A stretch of DNA of 64,000 bases from JAYFQF01 sp034927285 (GCA_034927285.1 JAYFQF010000013.1:62001-126000); one strand, 5' to 3'. Counted from the first letter of the stretch, positions 41,790 through 50,749 are shown. Numbers and translations: made by a program. The notes: a model not told the origin generated them from the letters alone.

Positions 41790-43385
41790 ATGAATCGAAT
41801 CGGTAAAAACGTGACGGAACGCCTGGCCGCCCTGGAGGAATATCTGGCCGCCAGGCAACGCCGGGCTTCCGCAAAATCCGCGGCTTATCATGCGGGCGTC
41901 ATGCTTGCTTTACTGGCTGCGGCTACCGCCGCGGGATACCTTTTCCATGGGTTTGCCCTTCGGGAAACCGATATCGCCATTATGTATCTTCTGGCGGTTT
42001 TGCTGACGGCCCGTCTTACCGATGGTTACCTTTACGGTTTCCTGGCCTCGCTGCTGGCGGCGTTCTTGTTCAATTTTTTATTTACGGAGCCTTTTGCGTT
42101 TTCCGTAGATACCCAAAGATATATCGTCCCTTTTCTGATTATGGTTCTTGCGGCGCTGATCACCAGCACTCTTACCACCCAGGCCCGGGAAAACGCCCTG
42201 GAAGCCCGGGAAAAAGAGGCGGGGGCTAAAATTTTATATACGTTGACCACCCGCCTTACGGAGGCGGAGGATATCCGGGATATCGCGGCCATTGCCACAG
42301 GCGCCATCAGCGATATGCTGAGCAGCAATGCAGGCTGCCTCTGCTTTGATGAGAATGGAAAACCGGAAGGGACCTTTATCCAGCAGGTCTCCCCCAAAAA
42401 GCAGGTCCGGCGGGAAGTGACGGCGGCCGAGGCCGAGGCGCTCCGGGGTCGGACAGCGGGAGGTGAACCCGCCGGTACGGCCGGAAGCGAGTTCTATGAC
42501 TGGCCTGTTTATGGAAGGGACACCATTTTGGGCCTGATCCGGGTCCCCCAAAAAGATGCAAAGGGACTGAAGGAGCCCCAGGTCCGCTTGCTGCAAGCCA
42601 TGATCGAAAGCACGGCCCTGGCCATGGACCGCCTTCGGGCCGCCCGGCAGAAGATAAAATTTAATGAAGAAATCGCACAGGAACGCTATCGCGGGACCCT
42701 GCTGCGGTCCATTTCCCACGATCTGCGCACGCCTCTTTCCGGCATCATGGGGACGTCTGAAATGCTGTTGGATATGACGGAAAAAGAGGACCAGCGATAT
42801 CCTCTCATGGAGGGAATCCATAAAGACGCCCACTGGCTGCATTCTTTGGTGGAGAATATTCTGAGCCTGACCCGCCTGCAGGACGGCAAGCTGATGCTGA
42901 ATAAGCAGGAGGAGGCCGCGGAAGAGGTCATCGGCGCAGCGGTCCGCCATATCTCCCGGCGTTACCCGGAGTATGAAATAGCCGTGGACGTACCGGAGGA
43001 ATTGCTGCTGGTTCCTATGGACGCTAAGCTGATTGAGCAGGTATTGGTCAATCTTTTGGACAATGCCGCCAAACATACGGCCCCCCAGGAGGAAATCCGG
43101 GTTTCGGTGATAAAGGATGAGGAGAAAAGCTGCGCCGTCTTTTCCGTCCGGGACAGCGGCGAAGGCATTGCGCCGGAGGAATTAGCCAATATCTTTCGGA
43201 CCTTTTATACCTCTCCGGTCAAGCATGCCGACGCCCAGCCCGGCATAGGACTGGGCCTTGCCATATGCGACGCCGCGGTAAAGGCCCATGGAGGAAGCAT
43301 AACGGCCTGTAACCGCGGAGACAGGCCGGGGGCGGAGCTTACCTTTACGCTGCCTTTGGAGGTGAAGGATGATGAATTCATATAA
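41790..43385 (+). CDS. KdpD-like sensor histidine kinase lacking the N-terminal KdpD domains
   Basis: A 531-residue kinase. After a short cytoplasmic start come four transmembrane helices (DUF4118-type, about 30-125), a GAF-like region (about 150-290), then HisKA with phospho-acceptor His310 in SISHDLRTPLSGIMG. An HATPase domain follows, with NLLDNAAKHT, DSGEGIAPEE and GIGLGLAICDAA. This is the C-terminal architecture of KdpD without its N-terminal KdpD/Usp part, which in E. coli binds c-di-AMP or ATP. AAAGGAGAGG precedes ATG 41790. It overlaps the regulator gene by 17 bp. No kdpFABC genes are in the window. Confidence 0.88.
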   Translation: MNRIGKNVTERLAALEEYLAARQRRASAKSAAYHAGVMLALLAAATAAGYLFHGFALRETDIAIMYLLAVLLTARLTDGYLYGFLASLLAAFLFNFLFTEPFAFSVDTQRYIVPFLIMVLAALITSTLTTQARENALEAREKEAGAKILYTLTTRLTEAEDIRDIAAIATGAISDMLSSNAGCLCFDENGKPEGTFIQQVSPKKQVRREVTAAEAEALRGRTAGGEPAGTAGSEFYDWPVYGRDTILGLIRVPQKDAKGLKEPQVRLLQAMIESTALAMDRLRAARQKIKFNEEIAQERYRGTLLRSISHDLRTPLSGIMGTSEMLLDMTEKEDQRYPLMEGIHKDAHWLHSLVENILSLTRLQDGKLMLNKQEEAAEEVIGAAVRHISRRYPEYEIAVDVPEELLLVPMDAKLIEQVLVNLLDNAAKHTAPQEEIRVSVIKDEEKSCAVFSVRDSGEGIAPEELANIFRTFYTSPVKHADAQPGIGLGLAICDAAVKAHGGSITACNRGDRPGAELTFTLPLEVKDDEFI

Positions 43386-44073
43386 CACGTATGTCCTCGT
43401 GGTCGAGGATGATAAACAAATACGAAATTATATCAGCTATTTGCTGGACCTGGAAGGCTTTAAGAATACTACGGCAAGTACGGCCCGGGGCGCTTTGGCC
43501 ATCCTGGCTTCGGAACCCGTGGATCTGGTGCTCTTGGACCTGGGGCTGCCGGATATCGACGGCATGGAGGTCATCGGTCAGGTGCGCCAATGGTCGGAAA
43601 TGCCGATTATCGTGATTTCGGCCCGGGACCAGGATAAGGAAAAGGCCGCGGCCCTGGATCTGGGAGCCGACGATTATCTGACAAAGCCTTTTTCCGCCAC
43701 GGAGCTTTTTGCCCGGATCCGTGTGGTGCTGAGGTATTTGCACAGGCAAAACGGCGGAAACAAGACCCGGGGCGTCCTCCGGGTGGCAGGGCTGAAAATG
43801 GATCTGGATAAACGGCTGGTCTTTGTGGAGGGCAGGGAGACCCACGTCACCCCCATGGAATACAGCCTGCTGGCGCTTTTATTCAGAAATATGGGCAAGG
43901 TGCTGACGACAAAACAAATTTTGCAGGAGGTTTGGGGCATAGGTTACGGCAATGATACGCAGGCCCTGCGGGCCCTCATGGCGGGTCTGAGAAGAAAAAT
44001 CGAGCAGAATCCGGCAAAGCCAAGATATATCATTACCGAAATCGGGGTGGGTTACCGGCTCATGGACGAATAA
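43369..44073 (+). CDS. KdpE-like OmpR-family response regulator
   Basis: A 234-residue response regulator. The receiver domain has the acidic pair VVEDD, phospho-acceptor Asp in LVLLDLGLPDIDG and Lys in LTKPF. A C-terminal OmpR-type winged helix follows (VTPMEYSLLALLFRNMGKVLTTKQIL and PRYIITEIGVGYRL). Sequence style matches KdpE, which usually governs potassium uptake. GGAGG precedes ATG 43369, inside the end of the kinase gene. The tandem AATCCTGTGAG repeats upstream of the locus are plausible sites for it. Confidence 0.9.
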   Translation: MMNSYNTYVLVVEDDKQIRNYISYLLDLEGFKNTTASTARGALAILASEPVDLVLLDLGLPDIDGMEVIGQVRQWSEMPIIVISARDQDKEKAAALDLGADDYLTKPFSATELFARIRVVLRYLHRQNGGNKTRGVLRVAGLKMDLDKRLVFVEGRETHVTPMEYSLLALLFRNMGKVLTTKQILQEVWGIGYGNDTQALRALMAGLRRKIEQNPAKPRYIITEIGVGYRLMDE

Positions 44074-44080
44074 AGCTTAT

Positions 44081-44121
44081 AAAAAAGGCTTTTGCAAGCG
44101 TTGTTTTGCAAAAGCCTTTTT
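44081..44121. terminator. Bidirectional terminator after the KdpE-like gene
   Basis: AAGGCTTTTGCAA pairs with TTGCAAAAGCCTT around a short loop, flanked by A6 and T5 runs. It also serves the convergent hemerythrin gene. Confidence 0.85.
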
Positions 44122-44192
44122 GCTGAAATCCTGCCGATATTTTGTTTTCAATCAGAAACACCGAAGCTTTCCCGGGCCTTTTTCCTATCTGC

Positions 44193-44594
44193 CTATTTTT
44201 GTTGGCCCTTGACATACTGACCGATCTTTTTGTCCAGGGTGGAAATATGCTTGGTCAGCCAATCCACCACCAGTTGATTGGCGTTGAGAATGACCAGGAT
44301 ATTTCCGCCGGAAGCGGCGTAGTCGCTGCGCAGCTTTGCCAGCTGGGCGATAAACCCTTCATGAGCCCTTTTCTGTTCCTGGTATCCGGGATATTGGATG
44401 CTGAGCATGTATTTTTCTTCGTCGGCAAAATGTTTCTTGGTATAGCCCTCCAGAAAGTCCAGAAGCTCGCCGATGTATTCTTTGGCCTGATTATTTTTTC
44501 CGGCCTCAAAAAGCTTTTCGGCTTTTTCAAAACATTTTTTATGCTGTTCATCGATCATTGCTACGCCAACCGATAAATCTGGTGTCCACGGCAT
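44193..44594 (-). CDS. Bacteriohemerythrin
   Basis: A 133-residue single-domain hemerythrin that binds O2 through a di-iron site. Ligand motifs are SVGVAMIDEQHKKCF (His and nearby acid), HFADEEKYM (His...Glu), the YQEQKRAHEGF His, and VVDWLTKHISTLDKKIG (His, Asp). It fits an oxygen-scavenging or oxygen-sensing role in an anaerobe and lies next to oxygen-sensitive NrdG/NrdD genes. GAGGAGGAAG precedes ATG 44594. A promoter TTGTAC/TAATTT with a 17-nt spacer is at 44617-44645. Confidence 0.92.
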   Translation of the reverse strand: MPWTPDLSVGVAMIDEQHKKCFEKAEKLFEAGKNNQAKEYIGELLDFLEGYTKKHFADEEKYMLSIQYPGYQEQKRAHEGFIAQLAKLRSDYAASGGNILVILNANQLVVDWLTKHISTLDKKIGQYVKGQQK

Positions 44595-44616
44595 GATTCT
44601 TCCTCCTCGCTGTTAA

Positions 44617-44645
44617 AAATTATTCTCTTAAATTTAATTGTACAA
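44617..44645 (-). promoter_or_regulatory. Promoter of the bacteriohemerythrin gene
   Basis: Minus-strand TTGTAC (44640-44645), 17-nt spacer, TAATTT (44617-44622), 23 nt before the start codon. A GGTTTGGTCTGGG/CCCAGGCCAAACC stem at about 44699-44742 lies further upstream, of unknown function. Confidence 0.5.
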
Positions 44646-44878
44646 CGGGACGCCGGATATACAAGCCTGTTCAGATAAAAAAGCCGCCATAATCTGGCTG
44701 GTTTGGTCTGGGCCCCCGCATTTTATGGACCCAGGCCAAACCTTGTCCGGATAATCCACCCCTTGTGGCGGGCCACGCCACTGAAAGAGAAGCAAAGAGC
44801 CGGCTGCGTTCAGATCAGGATTCATGATATAATATCCCCGGGAGCCCCCCGGGTCCCCGAGGAAAGGATGAGGAATAA

Positions 44879-45571
44879 ATGTTGATCCAAGGTCTTCAGA
44901 AGCTGACCCTGCTGGATTTTCCCGGCAAGGTGGCCTGCACGGTTTTCACCGGAGGCTGTAACTTTCGCTGCCCCTTTTGCCATAACGCTTCTTTGGTGCT
45001 GAACCCCCGGCAAAACCCCGTCATCAGCCAGGAGGAAATTTTCGGCTTTCTGAAAAAACGCCAGGGCCTTTTGGACGGAGTCTGCGTCAGCGGCGGGGAA
45101 CCCCTCCTGCAAAAGGACATCGCCGATTTTCTCCGCCGGGTCAAGGAACTGGATTATGCCGTCAAGCTGGACACCAACGGCAGTTTCCCGCGGGAACTGA
45201 AGGAACTGGTAAGGGCCGGGCTGGTGGATTATGTGGCCATGGATATTAAAAGCTCGCCGGAGCATTACGGCCGGCTGGCGGGAATAGAGAATTTTGATAT
45301 GGCGCCCATCCGGGAAAGCGCGGACTTCCTGCTGCAGGGGGATCTGCCTTATGAGTTTCGCACCACCGTAGTGCGGGGCCTTCACGAAAAGGCGGACTTT
45401 CCGGCCATCGGCCGCTGGCTGCGGGGAGCCCGGCGCTATTATCTGCAGCAGTTTGTGGATTCCCCGGATCTGATCGGCCAGGGCTGCCAGAGCTTTAATG
45501 AAGAAGAAATGGAAGAATTCCGGCAAATCCTCCTGAAAGATATCCCGGCAGCGGAATTGCGGGGCCAGTAA
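44879..45571 (+). CDS. nrdG: Anaerobic ribonucleotide reductase activating enzyme
   Basis: A 230-residue radical SAM enzyme that installs the glycyl radical on NrdD. The [4Fe-4S] motif CxxxCxxC is in GGCNFRCPFCHN (about residues 25-33). SGGEPLLQ and KLDTNGSFP are typical SAM-binding strands. The gene is the longer type also seen as pyruvate-formate-lyase-activating-like NrdG2 in Clostridia. GAGGAAAGGATGAGG precedes ATG 44879, with TATAAT at 44829-44834. The nrdD gene follows after a 205-bp gap with its own promoter and NrdR boxes. Confidence 0.9.
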   Translation: MLIQGLQKLTLLDFPGKVACTVFTGGCNFRCPFCHNASLVLNPRQNPVISQEEIFGFLKKRQGLLDGVCVSGGEPLLQKDIADFLRRVKELDYAVKLDTNGSFPRELKELVRAGLVDYVAMDIKSSPEHYGRLAGIENFDMAPIRESADFLLQGDLPYEFRTTVVRGLHEKADFPAIGRWLRGARRYYLQQFVDSPDLIGQGCQSFNEEEMEEFRQILLKDIPAAELRGQ

Positions 45572-45632
45572 ATTTTTAAATAAAAAAAAGAAAGGCCGCA
45601 AAGCCTTGTCAGCATTGGCTTTCAGCGAAATC

Positions 45633-45680
45633 ATCTAAGATTTAGTGTGCGAGAAAATTTAATTACACAATATATAGTAT
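45633..45680 (+). promoter_or_regulatory. Tandem NrdR boxes ahead of nrdD
   Basis: ACACAATATATAGTAT (45665-45680) closely matches the NrdR box, and ATCTAAGATTTAGTGT (45633-45648) is a weaker copy matching 11 of 16. They are offset by 32 bp, three helical turns, as in known NrdR operators. They end just before the -35 element, so ATP/dATP-sensing NrdR could repress nrdD. Confidence 0.7.
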
Positions 45681-45686
45681 TTTTAC

Positions 45687-45715
45687 TTGGAAAAGCTGCC
45701 CGTCTATGCTATGAT
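45687..45715 (+). promoter_or_regulatory. Sigma-70 promoter of nrdD
   Basis: TTGGAA (45687-45692), 17-nt spacer, TATGAT (45710-45715), 62 nt ahead of ATG 45777. Confidence 0.7.
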
Positions 45716-45776
45716 GAGAATGCGCAAGAGACAGGCTTTATCAAAAGTCTTTATTATTAGCATGGGGGGAAATGTT

Positions 45777-48227
45777 ATGTATCAGGTAGTAAAAAGGGAT
45801 GGAAAAGTCACGGATTTTGATTTGACAAAAGTCAGTGCGGCCATCACCAAGGCTTTCGAGGCCCAGGACAAGCAGTATCATCCCAGCATTATCGACATGC
45901 TGGCCTTAAAAGTGACCGCGGATTTTGAGCCGAAGATCAAAGACGGCCTGGTCCAGGTGGAGGACATCCAGGACAGCGTGGAATCCGTACTGGTGCAGGC
46001 CGGTTATGCCGATATTGCCAAGGCCTATATTTTGTACCGCAAGCAGCGGGAGAAGATCCGCAATATGAAATCCACCATCCTGGATTATAAGGAACTGGTG
46101 GACAGCTATGTCAAGGCCACGGACTGGCGGGTAAAGGAAAACTCCACCGTCACCTATTCCGTGGGCGGCCTGATCCTCAGTAATTCCGGAGCCATCACCG
46201 CCAATTACTGGCTGACGGAAGTGTATGATGAGGAGATTGCCCGGGCTCATAAAAACGCCGATCTCCATATCCACGATATGTCCATGCTCACCGGCTATTG
46301 CGCCGGCTGGTCCCTGAAGCAGCTGATCCAGGAAGGACTGGGGGGAATCCCCGGCAAGATCACCTCTTCCCCGGCCAAGCATCTGGCCACCCTCTGCAAT
46401 CAGATGGTAAACTTTTTGGGCATCATGCAAAATGAGTGGGCCGGCGCCCAGGCCTTTTCCTCCTTCGACACTTACCTGGCCCCCTTTGTCAAATCGGACA
46501 ACCTTTCTTACGAGCAGGTAAAAAAATGCATCGAATCCTTCATCTACGGCGTAAATACGCCCAGCCGCTGGGGGACTCAGGCACCTTTTTCCAACATCAC
46601 CCTGGACTGGACCGTTCCCGAGGACCTGGCGGAGCTGCCGGCCATCGTAGGCGGCAAGGAAATGGATTTCAAATATAAAGACTGCAAAAAAGAGATGGAT
46701 ATGATCAATAAAGCCTTCATCGAGATCATGATTGAAGGCGACGCCGAGGGCCGGGGCTTCCAGTATCCCATCCCCACCTATTCCATCACCCGGGAATTTG
46801 ACTGGTCCGAGACGGAAAATAACCGGCTGCTCTTTGAAATGACCTCCAAATACGGCACGCCTTATTTCTCTAATTACATTAACAGCGACATGGCTCCCAG
46901 CGACGTCCGCAGCATGTGCTGCCGCCTGCGGCTGGATCTGCGGGAACTGCGCAAAAAAACCGGCGGTTTCTTTGGCAGCGGCGAAAGCACCGGCTCCATC
47001 GGCGTGGTGACCATCAACCTGCCCCGCATCGCCTATCTGGCCAAGGATGAAGCCGACTTCTACCGCCGCCTGGACAAAATGATGGACATCGCCGCCCGCT
47101 CCCTGAAGATCAAGCGGGATATCGTTACCAAGCTGTTAAATGAAGGGTTGTACCTTTACACCAAACGCTATCTGGGTTCCTTTGATAATCACTTCTCCAC
47201 CATCGGGCTGGTGGGCATGAATGAAGCCGGCTTAAACGCCAAGTGGCTGCGGGCGGATATGACCCATCACCAGACCCAGGCCTTTGCCAGGAACGTGCTG
47301 AACCACATGCGGGAGCGTCTGGCAGACTATCAGCAGGAATACGGCAGCCTGTATAACCTGGAGGCCACTCCCGCCGAGTCTACCTCCTACCGGCTGGCCA
47401 AGCATGATGTGGCAAAATATCCGGATATCATCACCGCCGCCGAGGAGGGGGGCACTCCTTATTACACCAACAGCTCCCATTTGCCTGTAGGCTATACCGA
47501 GGATATCTTCGAAGCCCTGGATATCCAGGACGAGCTGCAAACCCTTTACACCTCCGGCACCGTATTCCACGCCTTTTTGGGAGAACGGCTCCCTGACTGG
47601 AAAGCCGCGGCCAAGCTGGTGCGCAAGATCGCCGAAAATTACCGGCTGCCTTACTATACCTTGTCTCCCACCTATTCCATCTGCAGGGATCACGGCTATC
47701 TGACCGGCGAGCAAAAGGCCTGCCCCTATTGCGGTCAGGCTACCGAGGTCTACAGCCGCATCACCGGCTATTATCGTCCGGTACAGAACTGGAACGACGG
47801 CAAAGCACAGGAATTCAGGGAACGGAAGGTCTATGACGTGCTGCATTCCCATGTGGAGGGTCACGGCATCAAAAGGGTAAGGCCGGCGGCGGAAACGGCC
47901 GGATCCGCCCTTGCGGCCCCGGGGCCGGCGGTTAAAACGGACCTGACGGCAGAGGCTGCGGAACAGGGCCCCCGGATTTATCTTTTTACCACCAAGACCT
48001 GCCCCAATTGCAAAATGGCTGCCTCCATGCTGGACAAAGCCGGTATTCCTTACGAAAAGGTAGACGCCGAGGCAGAAGCCGACCTGACCCATCAGTATGG
48101 CGTCAGGCAGGCCCCCACTTTGGTGGTCCGGCAGGGGGAAGGCACGGAGAAATTCGCCAACGCCTCCAATATCAAACGGTTTATTGAAGGGCAAAAGATT
48201 GCCGCCGCAGGGGCTGCCTTGATTTAA
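45777..48227 (+). CDS. nrdD: Anaerobic (class III) ribonucleotide reductase with fused thioredoxin-like domain
   Basis: An 816-residue enzyme that reduces ribonucleoside triphosphates. An N-terminal ATP cone (YQVVKRDGKVTDFDLTK, 1-90) is followed by the catalytic barrel (active-site region SDVRSMCCRLRLD). The zinc site is SICRDHG...CPYCG, and the glycyl-radical motif is YSRITGYYRPVQNWNDGK. After an Ala/Pro-rich linker, residues about 740-816 form a thioredoxin/glutaredoxin-like domain with CPNC in LFTTKTCPNCKM. The fusion suggests a built-in protein reductant, matching the reductase gene that follows. ATG 45777 has GGGGGGA upstream and starts at the usual ATP-cone position. Confidence 0.95.
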   Translation: MYQVVKRDGKVTDFDLTKVSAAITKAFEAQDKQYHPSIIDMLALKVTADFEPKIKDGLVQVEDIQDSVESVLVQAGYADIAKAYILYRKQREKIRNMKSTILDYKELVDSYVKATDWRVKENSTVTYSVGGLILSNSGAITANYWLTEVYDEEIARAHKNADLHIHDMSMLTGYCAGWSLKQLIQEGLGGIPGKITSSPAKHLATLCNQMVNFLGIMQNEWAGAQAFSSFDTYLAPFVKSDNLSYEQVKKCIESFIYGVNTPSRWGTQAPFSNITLDWTVPEDLAELPAIVGGKEMDFKYKDCKKEMDMINKAFIEIMIEGDAEGRGFQYPIPTYSITREFDWSETENNRLLFEMTSKYGTPYFSNYINSDMAPSDVRSMCCRLRLDLRELRKKTGGFFGSGESTGSIGVVTINLPRIAYLAKDEADFYRRLDKMMDIAARSLKIKRDIVTKLLNEGLYLYTKRYLGSFDNHFSTIGLVGMNEAGLNAKWLRADMTHHQTQAFARNVLNHMRERLADYQQEYGSLYNLEATPAESTSYRLAKHDVAKYPDIITAAEEGGTPYYTNSSHLPVGYTEDIFEALDIQDELQTLYTSGTVFHAFLGERLPDWKAAAKLVRKIAENYRLPYYTLSPTYSICRDHGYLTGEQKACPYCGQATEVYSRITGYYRPVQNWNDGKAQEFRERKVYDVLHSHVEGHGIKRVRPAAETAGSALAAPGPAVKTDLTAEAAEQGPRIYLFTTKTCPNCKMAASMLDKAGIPYEKVDAEAEADLTHQYGVRQAPTLVVRQGEGTEKFANASNIKRFIEGQKIAAAGAALI

Positions 48228-48246
48228 GGGCGGCGGAGGAACGCTT

Positions 48247-49335
48247 ATGTATGACATTATTGTGATCGGCGCGGGCACGGCCGGTTTGACGGCGGCGCTG
48301 TACGCACGGCGGGCCGGCAAGACCGTGCTGGTACTGGAAAGTGAAAATTTTGGCGGCCAGATTACCAGCTCTCCCCGGGTAGAAAACTACCCGGGAATCT
48401 CCCGGATCAACGGCGGCGAATTTGCCAACAACCTTTTTGAACAGGCCCGGGAGTTGGGGACGGAAATGGCCATGGAGAAAGTTATAGCCGTGCTGCCGGC
48501 CAAAGCGGGAGAAAATGAAGGAAAACCCGGAGCCGGCGCCGCGAATAGCAGCGGGACAAGCGCCGACTCTGCCGGCCTTTGGCGGGTGGTCACCGAGGAT
48601 GGAGAGCATCCTTGCCGCAGCGTCATTATCGCCACCGGCGTCCGGCACCGCCCCCTGGGCCTGGCGGGCGAGGAAGAGCTTAGCGGCCAAGGCATATCCT
48701 ACTGCGCTCTTTGCGACGGAGCCTTTTACCGGGATAAGACCGTGGCGGTAGCCGGCGGCGGCGATACGGCCTTGCAGGAAGCTTTGTTTTTAGCCGGCGG
48801 CTGCCGGAAGGTTTATCTGATCCACCGGCGGGACAGCTTTCGGGGTGAGGCCCGCTGGGCCGGGCTGCTGCGGGAAAAAGACAATGTGGAATTGATTCTG
48901 GACACGGTGATTACCGGGCTGGAAAGCGGCGGCGACGGCACCGGCGGGGATGGAGCGGCCGGCGGCGGAGAGACCCGGGCCGAAGCCGAAAGCGGCGCCG
49001 CTTTCGGCGTTAATGCCCAAAGGGATGCCGGCAGGGCGGAAAGGGTTCTCACCGCCCTGTTTTTGGAAAACCGGCCCACAGGAAAAAAGAGCCGGCTGGC
49101 TGTGGAGGGGTTGTTCGTGGCAGTGGGCCAGACCCCGGCCAACGAAGCCTTTGCCGGCCTGGTACCCTTGGATAAGGCCGGCTACATTATCGCCGGCGAG
49201 GATTGCCGTACGCCGGCGCCCGGCATATTTGCCGCCGGCGACTGCCGGACCAAGGAAGTGCGGCAGCTGACTACCGCCGCCGCCGACGGGGCCATAGCGG
49301 CCACGGCGGCCTGCCGGTGGTGCGACGAAGCATAG
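48247..49335 (+). CDS. trxB: Thioredoxin reductase-like flavoprotein
   Basis: A 362-residue FAD/NAD(P)-dependent disulfide reductase. FAD site: IIVIGAGTAGLTAALYARRAG. Redox pair: CALC in SYCALCDGAFY. NAD(P) site: VAVAGGGDTALQEALFLAG. The closing FAD segment is GIFAAGDCR. Two low-complexity inserts (about residues 86-108 and 218-260, Gly/Ala-rich) make it longer than the usual 310-320. It starts 20 bp after nrdD, and its likely task is to recycle the CPNC domain fused to NrdD. GGCGGAGGAA precedes ATG 48247. Confidence 0.9.
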   Translation: MYDIIVIGAGTAGLTAALYARRAGKTVLVLESENFGGQITSSPRVENYPGISRINGGEFANNLFEQARELGTEMAMEKVIAVLPAKAGENEGKPGAGAANSSGTSADSAGLWRVVTEDGEHPCRSVIIATGVRHRPLGLAGEEELSGQGISYCALCDGAFYRDKTVAVAGGGDTALQEALFLAGGCRKVYLIHRRDSFRGEARWAGLLREKDNVELILDTVITGLESGGDGTGGDGAAGGGETRAEAESGAAFGVNAQRDAGRAERVLTALFLENRPTGKKSRLAVEGLFVAVGQTPANEAFAGLVPLDKAGYIIAGEDCRTPAPGIFAAGDCRTKEVRQLTTAAADGAIAATAACRWCDEA

Positions 49336-49485
49336 GAAAAATATTTGCTGCTTGTTATTAACTTTAATCATTCGGGATAAAAGGGATAAAAGCCCTTCGA
49401 TAATTGGGCAGCGTCCGTCAGGAAGCAAGTACCCAATACCAATAATAACGAGACATACAGCCTGCAGACAGATAATGTATATAAC

Positions 49486-49515
49486 AAAACGGATGCTGCA
49501 TTTGGCATCCGTTTT
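49486..49515. terminator. Bidirectional terminator between trxB and thiY
   Basis: AAAACGGATGC pairs with GCATCCGTTTT around an 8-nt loop. It lies between the convergent nrdD-trxB and thi operons. Confidence 0.65.
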
Positions 49516-49565
49516 GAATATCAAGGATTAATTATCTCAAAGCAAGGTTAATTACCGGCCATTAA

Positions 49566-49691
49566 TACACTGTTGACGAAACAATAACATTGGATGCTAA
49601 AGACAACAAAATTATATACACAGACGCTCCGTCAAACAGTTTCTCTGTGAAGTTTTATTTCTTTGACATGAATGGCAGGCGTTATGACTGA
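49566..49691 (+). pseudogene. Possible C-terminal gene remnant
   Basis: After an in-frame TAA (49563), about 40 codons read as a plausible protein tail containing TLDAKDNKIIYTDAP and FYFFDMNGRRYD before TGA. Base composition is more AT-rich than the flanking genes, and no ribosome binding site precedes it. It may be the leftover end of a transferred gene. The rest of 49336-49723 contains only the terminator. Confidence 0.25.
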
Positions 49692-49723
49692 TCTCTATCT
49701 CGAGAACTTCCCGTCTGCCGATA

Positions 49724-50749
49724 TCACTGCCAGTCCAGGTTTACCCGGACCTCATCCAGGGCCGGTGCGGTTTTGATCAGGCCTTTTTCCAGCAGCCAGC
49801 TGATATTGTCCTGCCAGCAGTCATCGGTCTGACTCAAAAATTGGGCGTCCGGTTTTTCCATCAGCGGCAAAAGGGTGGCCATGCTGCTTCTTTCCACAGT
49901 TTCCGACAGGGGAAAGCTCTCCGCGTTTTGATTAGCCAGAAGGACCCGCAATGCTTCTTCAGGATCGGCCTGCATGTCGGCAAAGCCCTTGGCGGAAGCC
50001 CGCAGGAAGCTTGCAAGCATCTCGCTGTCTTCGTCTACGGTTTTATCGTTGGCCACAAAGACTCCCTCGTAATAGGTGGGAACGCCGTAGTCATCCAGGG
50101 TAAAGTAGTTTACCTCAAAGCCTTCTTCTTCCATCTGAGGCACTTCGTGATTCACCAGACAGCCGATTGTGGCGTTGACATTTTTGGTGGTCATGGAGTT
50201 CATCAGATCAAAGCCTACATCAACCATGGTGACGTCACTGTAGTCGGCGCCTGCCTCCTCCATGATGCATCTGATCAGGGCCTCGGAAAGCTCGGTGCCG
50301 GCATAGCCGATAGTCTTGCCCACCAGATCCCGGGGAGAATGGATGTTTTCCTCAGCCAGGGACAGGACGATATTCAACGGCTCCTGCACCACAGCGCCGA
50401 TGGATTTTACCGGCACCTGCTGATTGGCTCTGGCCATGATGACGTCCTGCTGGTAATACAGGCCGATTTCCGCCTGGCCGGCCGCCACTAAGGACAGGGC
50501 GTCGTTGGCGTTGGAGGGGAAGCGGATATTGACCTTCAGGCCTTCCTCGGCGTAGTAGCCCTTTTCGATGGCGTTATAGATAAAGGCATGGAGAGCGTTG
50601 GGATACCAGTCCAGCACCACGTCGATTTCCCGCAGCTCCGGTTCTTTGGCGGAGGGGTCGCCGGCTTGATTAACGGCACCGCCGCCGGCGGAAGTACAGC
50701 CGGTCAGCAAAAAAAGACAGCAAAGCAAAAGAGTAAGGGTTTTTTTCAT
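49724..50749 (-). CDS. thiY: ThiY-type HMP-precursor binding lipoprotein
   Basis: A 341-residue lipoprotein with lipobox LLTGCT (Cys about 18) and an NMT1/THI5-like domain: VVLDWYPNALHAFIYNAIEKGYYAEEGL at the start, then DVIMARANQQVPVKSIGAVVQ. ThiY proteins bind the formyl-aminopyrimidine breakdown product of thiamine for import with ThiXZ. It is the last gene of the TPP-controlled operon, after thiX, with a 90-bp gap. TenA, encoded upstream, can process the imported pyrimidine. Confidence 0.9.
   Translation of the reverse strand: MKKTLTLLLCCLFLLTGCTSAGGGAVNQAGDPSAKEPELREIDVVLDWYPNALHAFIYNAIEKGYYAEEGLKVNIRFPSNANDALSLVAAGQAEIGLYYQQDVIMARANQQVPVKSIGAVVQEPLNIVLSLAEENIHSPRDLVGKTIGYAGTELSEALIRCIMEEAGADYSDVTMVDVGFDLMNSMTTKNVNATIGCLVNHEVPQMEEEGFEVNYFTLDDYGVPTYYEGVFVANDKTVDEDSEMLASFLRASAKGFADMQADPEEALRVLLANQNAESFPLSETVERSSMATLLPLMEKPDAQFLSQTDDCWQDNISWLLEKGLIKTAPALDEVRVNLDWQ

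Noticed and set aside
42234..43076. Long minus-strand frame opposite the KdpD-like kinase
   Set aside because: Antisense shadow of a gene with full kinase motifs.
48790..49524. Long minus-strand frame opposite trxB
   Set aside because: It mirrors the Gly/Ala-rich reductase gene and crosses a terminator.
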